Below are positions 38,577-45,885 of a DNA stretch of 64,000 bases, in pieces. The position numbers and the translations under genes were made by a program. The stretch lies in assembly GCA_001657385.1 (NCBI GenBank), contig LYSZ01000012.1, forward strand, positions 1 through 64,000, read 5' to 3'. Source of the DNA: Parvularcula sp. BBD 1991-13 (GTDB lineage: Bacteria; Pseudomonadota; Alphaproteobacteria; Caulobacterales; Parvularculaceae). The notes below the pieces were generated by a model. The model searched no databases. It was given only the letters and a program-made list of their open reading frames with translations, and had not been told where the DNA came from. Within the stretch, counting starts at the first letter, position 1. Each line of letters begins with the position of its first letter.

Positions 38577-40697
38577 TCACGCAACGTTGCCTTTTTCCTG
38601 CGTCAGCACCGGTTTGATGTCGGGCGTGACGCGGCTGATGTGGCCGTTCTCCACCCTGTAAACGACATCGGCGCGCCGAATTAATTCCGGTCGGTGCGCA
38701 ATGATCACGCGTGTGATCGGCATGGCGGAGATCGTCTCCCCGATCGCGCGCTCTGATTCCTCGTCGAGATTCGCCGTGCCTTCATCGAGGAACAGAACCC
38801 TGGGTCGGTTGTACAGGGCTCTGGCCAGTAGAATTCGTTGCCGCTGCCCGCCCGACAGGGCGGCGCCCATGTCGCCGACCAGGCTCAGATACGTCATCGG
38901 CATCGCCATGATGTCGTTGTGGATCTGCGCCACCCTGGCGCATTCATAGGCCCAATCTTTATCCGGCGTCGGATCGAAAAAGGTTATGTTGTCGAGAAGG
39001 GTTCCCGACAGGAGCGTGTCGTCCTGCATCACGACGCCGATCTGCGAGCGCCAGGCGCGCAGGCCGAGGCGCGACAGGGGCGCGCCGTCGATCGCGATCG
39101 CACCTTCCTCCGGTTTCAGGAATCCCAGCATAACTTTTAGCAGCGTGCTTTTTCCGCTGCCGGAGGACCCGGCGATCGCGGCGTACTGGCCGGCGGGAAT
39201 CTCTAGGGAGAGGTCTTCGAATATGTAGGGGTCCTGCTTCGAGTATCGAAACGAAACCCGGTCAAGGTAAATGCCGCCCTCAATGGCGCGGTAGGCTTCC
39301 CGGGACGCCATGGCGTCGCTTTCCCTCTCCGCCAGGGCGATGTCCGACAGGCGTTCCAGATGCAACCCGACAAGCTTGAAAGAAATGACTTTCTGAATGA
39401 GTTCGCCGATGCGTTGCGCAAAGGTCTGGCGGTAGGCGAGAAAAGCGAACAGCATCCCTACCGTCATCTGGTCCTGCATCACCAGTACGGCCCCGAAATA
39501 AACGATGGCGCTTAACTGAATGCCGAACAGAAGCGTGTTGAACGCTTCCTGCATGAAAATGGTGCGTTGCAGGTGGATGGAGTCGTTGATGACGTCTGTA
39601 TAAAGATTGCGCCATCCGGCTTCGCGGTCGCTCTCCCGTCCAAACATCTTGATCGCCCGGAAGGCGCGGATGGTCTCGATCTTGTAAGACGACTCCGTGC
39701 CTTCCGTGTAAAGCAGCTTTTCCTGGTAAGAACGAATTTTCGGAATGAGCCATATGCTCGATACAGCGAATATGGTTGTAAATAGCAGTACGAGCAGGGT
39801 CAGTTTCACGCTGTAGAACAGCATGAAGCAAAGCATGATAATGGTCATGACGCCGTCGATAAGGCCGGCCACTGAATCCTGCGTGATGGCCCGCTGGATC
39901 GGCTCGGTCGAATTGATGCGCGTTATGATGTCGCCAATATTTCGTTTTTCAAAATAGACCGACGGCAGACTGAGCAAATGCCGAATCAGGTTGCCGATGA
40001 TCTGAAATGTGAAGTTATGACCGATGGTCATGATCACGTATTTTCGCAGGAATTCCGTCGTCGTGTTGATGAAAACGAGGAGAACGAAGGCGATGCATAA
40101 CGCCAGGGCCATCTGTTGGTCGAATCGCGTGATGGCGTCGTCGATGACCACTTGCATGTAAAACGGCGTAGCGACGGCGAACAACTGCAATATGATGGAC
40201 AGAGCGAGGATTTGCGTCAGCGCCGCCCTGATGCCGGAAATCGACGACCAGAGATGCGATATCCTCAGTCTCGGGATCTTTTCCGGCGGCGACAGGTTGT
40301 TCGTGCGCTCAAAATCGACCGCGACGCCCGTATAGTGCTTCGACGCCTCGGACAGCGACATCTTGACGGCGCCCCTGCCCGGGTCGTGGATCTCGAGCTT
40401 TGTATCCGATGCAGCGGTGAGTACGACGAAATGATTAAGGTTCCAGTGCAGGATCGCCGGCGTCTTGACGTCCTTCAGCCGCGACAAGTCGGCTTTCAGG
40501 GGGCGCGCGGAGAGGCCCACTTCCGCGGCCATCTCCATGAGGTGCCTGAGCGTCAGTCCTTTCAGCGAGGCTGAAAACTTCTGACGCAGCGTCAGGATGT
40601 CGGTCGTCAACCCGTGCGCATTCATGACCATCGCCATGCATGCGATGCCGCATTCCGCCGCCTCGCTTTGGAAAATAACGGGAACCTTATGCTTCAT
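38577..40697 (-). CDS. peptidase-domain (C39) ABC exporter
   Basis: C39: VIFQSEAAECGIACMAMVMNAHG ... PAILHWNLNHFVVLTAA; ABC: IAGSSGSGKSTLLKVMLGF, LSGGQRQRILLARALYNRPRVLFLDEGTANLD. Confidence 0.97.
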   Translation of the reverse strand: MKHKVPVIFQSEAAECGIACMAMVMNAHGLTTDILTLRQKFSASLKGLTLRHLMEMAAEVGLSARPLKADLSRLKDVKTPAILHWNLNHFVVLTAASDTKLEIHDPGRGAVKMSLSEASKHYTGVAVDFERTNNLSPPEKIPRLRISHLWSSISGIRAALTQILALSIILQLFAVATPFYMQVVIDDAITRFDQQMALALCIAFVLLVFINTTTEFLRKYVIMTIGHNFTFQIIGNLIRHLLSLPSVYFEKRNIGDIITRINSTEPIQRAITQDSVAGLIDGVMTIIMLCFMLFYSVKLTLLVLLFTTIFAVSSIWLIPKIRSYQEKLLYTEGTESSYKIETIRAFRAIKMFGRESDREAGWRNLYTDVINDSIHLQRTIFMQEAFNTLLFGIQLSAIVYFGAVLVMQDQMTVGMLFAFLAYRQTFAQRIGELIQKVISFKLVGLHLERLSDIALAERESDAMASREAYRAIEGGIYLDRVSFRYSKQDPYIFEDLSLEIPAGQYAAIAGSSGSGKSTLLKVMLGFLKPEEGAIAIDGAPLSRLGLRAWRSQIGVVMQDDTLLSGTLLDNITFFDPTPDKDWAYECARVAQIHNDIMAMPMTYLSLVGDMGAALSGGQRQRILLARALYNRPRVLFLDEGTANLDEESERAIGETISAMPITRVIIAHRPELIRRADVVYRVENGHISRVTPDIKPVLTQEKGNVA

Positions 40698-40736
40698 TTC
40701 TTTTCGGTCTCGCTTACCATCGGACGCGCTGGATCA

Positions 40737-41834
40737 TCAGGATGCGAAAGCGGCTTCGCTCGGCGCTGTCGCCCCGCCGCGCCAGGACTGGCCTGCGGTC
40801 ACCGTGGCGGCCAGGCGCGAAAGCAGGCGGCATACCTCGTCGCGGTCGTACAAACCTTCGCGCGTCAGAAAGCCGTCCAGCTTCTCAAAGCCGGCATAGG
40901 CGCGGGTTTTGTATTTCCGGACGACGGACGCCTCCGCCGCGTTCCGCTGTTCGATCTTTTTCCACAGGTGGTATAGTCCGTACCAGACGAATACGGCTTG
41001 AATGAGATTATCGACGCTGATGTCGGCGCCGCTCCAGGGGGACTGTATAATTCGCGAGGCGTCGTCTTTCGTGGCGATGTTGCAACCGACCAGATACTCC
41101 AGCATGTACATTGCCGTGTGAATGGATTCGTGAACCAGCGCGTCTGCCAGGTAATGCCTGTCGATCCTGTCCAGATGCGGGTTGGTGAGGGCGGTCAGGC
41201 CGATCATGCCGCGAAACGTTCCCGAGCTGACGACGTTGGGGCGTTCTCTGCATTCGCGAATCCCGAGAATGGCCGTGAAGCTCGAGACGAACCCGGCTAT
41301 CGTCTCTTCTTCATGGATCAGCGCCAGCGCGTTCTCGACTTTGTCGAATACCCGATCCGCGGCGTCAGGCGCATACTCCACCGGCGGCTCCGACCACCGA
41401 ACGATGCCGGAAATGTTGAGTGGGAACGCGATGGTTGAGCGTCTGACCGAGACCGGCACGCCCCTGAGCGCGGACGGGGCGTAGTCGTCGCAGTCACGGT
41501 CCCCGTCCAGCGTCATCCCGAGCGCGAGGAGTGTCAGGTAAGCGACGGTGGAGGGCAGCGCCTCTTCCTCGCTGTAACGAACGGCCTCCACCACGTAGGG
41601 AAGGCGGCAATACGCCGCCAATTGAGCGTCGGACATGGTGTCCACGATGTCCGCCAGCTCCTGGTGTCCCGGGACGTCAGTAGATGCGACATGAGCCGCG
41701 AATACGGCGAAATTGTCCGAACACGCTTTTTCATAGGGGATGATGGCGTTGTTCTGAAAATCGACTGAGCTTTCGTCCCATTCGATAATGGTTGCAAATT
41801 CGCTTAATCGATCAGCCAGCTGATGCAATGTCAT
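40737..41834 (-). CDS. HExxH-motif putative peptide-modifying protein (paralogue 2)
   Basis: YLADALVHESIHTAMYMLEYLVGCN ... IIQSPWSGADISVDNLIQAVFVWYGLYHLW; overlaps paralogue 3 by 23 nt. Confidence 0.72.
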   Translation of the reverse strand: MTLHQLADRLSEFATIIEWDESSVDFQNNAIIPYEKACSDNFAVFAAHVASTDVPGHQELADIVDTMSDAQLAAYCRLPYVVEAVRYSEEEALPSTVAYLTLLALGMTLDGDRDCDDYAPSALRGVPVSVRRSTIAFPLNISGIVRWSEPPVEYAPDAADRVFDKVENALALIHEEETIAGFVSSFTAILGIRECRERPNVVSSGTFRGMIGLTALTNPHLDRIDRHYLADALVHESIHTAMYMLEYLVGCNIATKDDASRIIQSPWSGADISVDNLIQAVFVWYGLYHLWKKIEQRNAAEASVVRKYKTRAYAGFEKLDGFLTREGLYDRDEVCRLLSRLAATVTAGQSWRGGATAPSEAAFAS

Positions 41835-43026
41835 GGCGTTCTCCAGACAGGTTCATGCGATGCGTGCTCAGTTCTTCGAAAACCAGCCGCCCGTTTTCCG
41901 ACAGCCCATCGGCGTTTCGGAAAGTCTCCTCGTAAGCGGCGGCCATTCCTTCGAACCTGCGGACTTCTTTCAGGTCGGCCCTTTTCTCGTCGAGCGCAGC
42001 GAGTCGCAGGTAATAGGAAAGGATATTGATCACGGCGTGATAGGCGATCATATTCTGGTTGAGCGTTCTGTACGCCCGTTTTATCGGCGAATAGAAGAGC
42101 GCCTCGCCCTCGGCGACGGGATATAGCATGGCGAGAAATTCATAGTACTGATGGGAGGCTTCGTGGACCAGTTGTTCCGCTATTAGACTGGCCCGCGCCG
42201 AGGACTGCATGTAAATAAACCCCGGACGCGATCCGCCGCTTCCGCTGAGGCATCGTTCGTCGGTATTCTCGCAGATAAGGGCGATGTACCGCGAGGCGTT
42301 CAGAACCCACAGCAACAGGTCGACGCCGATTTCGCCGAGCAGAGACAGGCCCGCATCCACAGCGAGCACCGTCTCTTTTTCCTCGGCTGCGTATGGTCCG
42401 TCGTAATGGCCTTCTATAGACCAGGAGAGCCTGTCGCGCGCCAGGGCCCCGAAGATGACGTTCGTGTCCAGCGGTTTTCCGTCAATGACGACCGGCCGCA
42501 CATTGTCCGCCAGCGCGCAGACAGACCGGTCTTCGGTCAAGATCCAGAGGCTGTTGCCTTCCTCCTGGGGCGCGCCTTTGTGGGTGACGACGGAGCATTT
42601 GCCGCGCGCCGTTCGGATGCGCATTGCGTCGCCGAGAATATCGATATGGAGAATATCGCCACACGGAGCGCCATTCCAGAAAAGGGTACATGGCCGTTTC
42701 AGGTCAAGTGAAAACCGCCGGCCCATCGCGTCGCCAAGCCGCCAGGCCAGCAACAAATATTGTGCGGCGAATTTCAGCGTATCGAATTCACAGGCGCCGG
42801 TGAGCCGCTCGTTAATGACGCCGATTTCCGGCGACCAGTATTCGGACTTCGCCGAGACGGGCAGCGCAGATAAGAAATCGGCTGCGTCAGTCTCTTCCAT
42901 CTCGCGCAGCCTGTTCGAAAGGCGGTTTCTCGTCGCCTGCGCGTATGAGGCCGCCAGCCCGGGAAAGCTGTCGTAATCATATGCATTCACGGGCAGGCAC
43001 AGGGATCGAATAATTTTCTCTCTCAT
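41812..43026 (-). CDS. HExxH-motif putative peptide-modifying protein (paralogue 3)
   Basis: LIAEQLVHEASHQYYEFLAMLYPVAEGEALFYSPIKRAYRTLNQNMIAYHAVINILSYYLRLAAL. Confidence 0.75.
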   Translation of the reverse strand: MREKIIRSLCLPVNAYDYDSFPGLAASYAQATRNRLSNRLREMEETDAADFLSALPVSAKSEYWSPEIGVINERLTGACEFDTLKFAAQYLLLAWRLGDAMGRRFSLDLKRPCTLFWNGAPCGDILHIDILGDAMRIRTARGKCSVVTHKGAPQEEGNSLWILTEDRSVCALADNVRPVVIDGKPLDTNVIFGALARDRLSWSIEGHYDGPYAAEEKETVLAVDAGLSLLGEIGVDLLLWVLNASRYIALICENTDERCLSGSGGSRPGFIYMQSSARASLIAEQLVHEASHQYYEFLAMLYPVAEGEALFYSPIKRAYRTLNQNMIAYHAVINILSYYLRLAALDEKRADLKEVRRFEGMAAAYEETFRNADGLSENGRLVFEELSTHRMNLSGERHDIASAG

Positions 43027-43241
43027 CGAAGCCTCTGGCTGGCGATGGCGGTTTGCGTTCCGTCAAGGGAAGAACCGGAACTATTCAGGCTGAAGACATG
43101 CGCCGCTGAGATGATTGCCGGATCCGGAACCGAAGGGCCTCGTTTGTCCGGGAGCGGAATGCAGGTGCGCCCATGCGAGGTTGCCCCGATCCACGCACCT
43201 GACTGGCCAGCCGGAGGCGGACTGTCGTTTCGCGGGCTCAC
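43023..43241 (-). CDS. 72-aa orphan ORF translationally coupled between the radical SAM and HExxH genes (GTG start)
   Basis: GTGA overlap with the rSAM stop and ATGA overlap with the HExxH-3 start; (M)SPRNDSPPPAGQSGAWIGATSHGRTCIPLPDKRGPSVPDPAIISAAHVFSLNSSGSSLDGTQTAIASQRLR. Confidence 0.55.
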   Translation of the reverse strand: MSPRNDSPPPAGQSGAWIGATSHGRTCIPLPDKRGPSVPDPAIISAAHVFSLNSSGSSLDGTQTAIASQRLR

Positions 43242-44521
43242 GACAGGCGCCGTAAGATATCGTCGCCGTCGATGCCGTTGTCCAAAAGATAGGACACAAC
43301 GCGGCTATAGATATTTTTCAGTGCCGAACAGTATACCGTCTCCCTTTCGAAACCCGACGCTTCATCAAAACGCGTATTGACCCTTCCGCCGCGGCACAGT
43401 TTCCACCAGTCGCACGCCGCGCATGCGGCCGGGCGGTGTGCGTGAATCGCGGTTCTGATTTCCCTGTACAAATCCGACTGGACGACCGTCTCAAGCCGGT
43501 GATCGAACAGATTGAAGCGGTGTTCGGCGAAACGCCCGCCCAGCGACCTGATCACGTCGTCCATGCCCACGTCGCCCGCGCTTGACACGGTGAAGACGTT
43601 CGACATGTCCTCCCTGTAGGGAGCGAAATGCTTCATCTCTTCATCCGAGCAAAAGCATGCGATCAACTCGGAAAAAAACCGGACCGTGATGTCTTTCCGG
43701 TCATCCCGGGTCCATTCCTGAAAAACGCCCAGCATGAAGTCTTCAGTGCCTTTGACGATTTTCGGCGTTATCGTGTCGTGGGTTTCGTCAAGCAGCAGGA
43801 AACTGAGCCGGCGGAAGCCCAGTTCATCGACAAAGTGCCTGTAAGCGGCGGCGCCGGACCCTTCCGGGTCGACTACGCTCAGCAATCCGGGATTGCCCAT
43901 TCGACCTTCGGCGGCGGCCCCCTGAAGGAGCCGCAACCCTTTCAGCGCGTTCTGGTAGGAGCCGCGCCCCTGGTGGTCAATTCTGTAGGCGTCGTTCCGC
44001 GCCTCGTCGCCGTCCAGACTGACGCCGACGGACATGCGCCATTTCGCGAAAAGGTCGACCCAGGTTTCATCGATCAAGGTGGCGTTGGTCTGTACGGAAA
44101 ACGAATAGTTGCACAAACCTTCCAGGGCGGCTGACAATGCCTCGCATAATGCGTCAAAGCGCTGCGGCTTGAGCAGCAGGGGCTCGCCGCCGTGGAAGAC
44201 GATGGCGATGGTCTTGACGCCGGAGAGCGCCGCCGAACTAGCGAAATCGCATAATCCGTTTACAGAATCTTCAGTAATGAGGGCGGGGTGAGACTCGTAA
44301 CTACGGTCCTTGTGAAAAAAGAAATAGCAATAGGTGCAGGCAAGATTGCAGCGTTCGGCAACCTTTACGATCAGCTCCATTCTTTCCGGAATCGCAAAAG
44401 GCGCCGGCGCGTTCGCCGGGCGCTCGCCAGCGCCGGCGGTCAACGCATCTCCCGCCATCAATGTATCTGGCAATGTATCTGATGTCATATCGCAACCTTG
44501 GGGCGCATAAACGGTCATCAT
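43238..44521 (-). CDS. radical SAM/SPASM peptide maturase (cyclophane-forming-like)
   Basis: ERCNLACTYCYFFFHKDRSYESHP (CxxxCxxC), VFHGGEPLL, VQTNATLIDETWVDLF, VGVSLDGDEARND, SPASM Cys set CAACDWWKLCRGGRVNTRF...CSAL. Confidence 0.92.
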   Translation of the reverse strand: MMTVYAPQGCDMTSDTLPDTLMAGDALTAGAGERPANAPAPFAIPERMELIVKVAERCNLACTYCYFFFHKDRSYESHPALITEDSVNGLCDFASSAALSGVKTIAIVFHGGEPLLLKPQRFDALCEALSAALEGLCNYSFSVQTNATLIDETWVDLFAKWRMSVGVSLDGDEARNDAYRIDHQGRGSYQNALKGLRLLQGAAAEGRMGNPGLLSVVDPEGSGAAAYRHFVDELGFRRLSFLLLDETHDTITPKIVKGTEDFMLGVFQEWTRDDRKDITVRFFSELIACFCSDEEMKHFAPYREDMSNVFTVSSAGDVGMDDVIRSLGGRFAEHRFNLFDHRLETVVQSDLYREIRTAIHAHRPAACAACDWWKLCRGGRVNTRFDEASGFERETVYCSALKNIYSRVVSYLLDNGIDGDDILRRLS

Positions 44522-44621
44522 GGCGCCGTCGAAGTTCGTCGCCCCCCATGTTTCACGCTCCGGTGGCGGTCCGGAAACGGATGCGGGTCGGCAAGGGGGA
44601 ATGAGGATCTGTTCGAGCGTC

Positions 44622-44643
44622 GGCGCCGCCCGAAGGCGGCGCC
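44622..44643 (-). promoter_or_regulatory. RNA hairpin with UUCG tetraloop between precursor 1 and the maturase
   Basis: Minus-strand RNA GGCGCCGCC-UUCG-GGCGGCGCC, perfect 9-bp stem. Confidence 0.75.
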
Positions 44644-44662
44644 TAGGCGATGGTTTTCGATT

Positions 44663-44833
44663 CTAAAGAGAATCGGCGAACTGATCGGATTTGCTGTGGC
44701 CGGTGGTCGTCCTGCTGTAGCCGCCGCCGCTGACGATATCGAGATGCGCTTCGATCAGGGTGCTCAGTTCCCCGGCATCCACGATGGCGTCTTTGTTCTG
44801 CCTCTTGGCTTCGATAATACTGCGTATGCTCAT
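44663..44833 (-). CDS. RiPP precursor peptide 1 (56 aa, double-Gly leader)
   Basis: MSIRSIIEAKRQNKDAIVDAGELSTLIEAHLDIVSGGG|YSRTTTGHSKSDQFADSL; next to rSAM and C39 exporter; tandem paralogue at 45191-45361. Confidence 0.92.
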   Translation of the reverse strand: MSIRSIIEAKRQNKDAIVDAGELSTLIEAHLDIVSGGGYSRTTTGHSKSDQFADSL

Positions 44834-44969
44834 GAAATAGCTCCTGTTGGGGATAGTTTCAAAAATGAAATACACAAACATGAAATGTTAAAAAAACAAT
44901 CCATAACATTCAGAAAGCTAATTTAACATTATTACATTGGCACAATAAAATAACCCGTCTAATCAATAG

Positions 44970-44992
44970 GGATTACTGTTTTGTAAGAATTC
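44970..44992 (-). promoter_or_regulatory. Candidate promoter box upstream of precursor 1
   Basis: Minus-strand GAATTCTTACAAAACAGTAATCC, near-identical to the box at 45498-45520. Confidence 0.45.
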
Positions 44993-45053
44993 AAAATCCT
45001 TGTGCGGATGTTCAGTTTTCGTCAAGCGCTTCGCCGCTTTCGTTGCGGGTTTT

Positions 45054-45073
45054 CTGTATAGACTTCTATACAG
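45054..45073. promoter_or_regulatory. 20-bp near-perfect palindrome (operator or processing site candidate)
   Basis: CTGTATAGA-CT-TCTATACAG, 9-bp arms with 2-bp centre. Confidence 0.5.
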
Positions 45074-45149
45074 GCGTCGCAGCCGCTGGTTCCGACTCTA
45101 CAGATACTATGGGGCGTCTCAGTTCATCTCTCCGGCATGGCCGCGCGTC

Positions 45150-45171
45150 GGCGCCGCCTGAAGGCGGCGCC
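45150..45171 (-). promoter_or_regulatory. RNA hairpin after precursor 2 (UUCA tetraloop)
   Basis: Minus-strand RNA GGCGCCGCC-UUCA-GGCGGCGCC, same 9-bp stem as 44622-44643. Confidence 0.75.
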
Positions 45172-45190
45172 TGAGCGATTGCTTTCGATT

Positions 45191-45361
45191 CTAAAGAGAA
45201 TCGACAAACTGATCGGATTTGCTGTGGCCGGTGACGCGCCGGCTGTAACCGCCGCCGCTGACGATATCGAGATGCGCTTCGATCAGTGTGCTGAGTTCGC
45301 CGGCGTCGACAATGGCGTTCTTGTCCTGCCTCTTGGCTTCGATAATGTTGCGTAAGCTCAT
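45191..45361 (-). CDS. RiPP precursor peptide 2 (56 aa, double-Gly leader)
   Basis: MSLRNIIEAKRQDKNAIVDAGELSTLIEAHLDIVSGGG|YSRRVTGHSKSDQFVDSL, read from the reverse complement; only the antisense ORF appears in the track. Confidence 0.92.
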   Translation of the reverse strand: MSLRNIIEAKRQDKNAIVDAGELSTLIEAHLDIVSGGGYSRRVTGHSKSDQFVDSL

Positions 45362-45497
45362 GAAATAGCTCCTTTGTTATAATGAACTCATCAATAAAAT
45401 ATTCAAAAATTCAGTGTCAAAAAGTGCTCTTCAAGTAATGGAGCACAAGTTTAACGGTTTTATATTGTCACAATAAGATGCGCCGTCTAATCAATAA

Positions 45498-45520
45498 GGA
45501 TTACCGTTTTGTAAGAATTC
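45498..45520 (-). promoter_or_regulatory. Candidate promoter box upstream of precursor 2
   Basis: Minus-strand GAATTCTTACAAAACGGTAATCC, part of a conserved block (45469-45524 vs 44941-44996). Confidence 0.45.
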
Positions 45521-45665
45521 TAAATCGCCCCAGCAATATTGCGGCAGCGCCCGCCCTCTCGGGTCTTACGGAGGGATGTCGGCGGCGCCACAGGGCCGCC
45601 CCGCCCGGTACCTTCAGTGTGCTTCACGGCATCCCGTGGGCGCCCCAGGTTTATGGGAAATGATT

Positions 45666-45685
45666 GACTGCGCCGATGCGCAGTC
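45666..45685. terminator. Hairpin, possible terminator
   Basis: GACTGCGC-CGAT-GCGCAGTC followed by TTGTTT. Confidence 0.5.
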
Positions 45686-45885
45686 TTGTTTGGCGAGATT
45701 ATTCTGTAGTACTATAATCGTATTCAGTAAATTGAACTGTGCTTCCCGCTTTTTCACGTCGCCTGTTGGCAAGGCGGTTGATTGCCGTTTTTCTGACCAA
45801 TGAATCCGCCGGCCTTTGACGCGATGGGCGGCGGATTCCGTCGAACCGGCCCGGTCATAAAGAAACCCTTGATGCGAAGGCGGAT

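Noticed and set aside
44498-44926. 142-aa plus-strand ORF
   Set aside because: Antisense of precursor 1 and its hairpin; similarity to 45137-45355 only reflects the duplicated precursor unit
45137-45355. 72-aa plus-strand ORF
   Set aside because: Antisense of RiPP precursor 2; the minus strand has the paralogue-supported coding sequence
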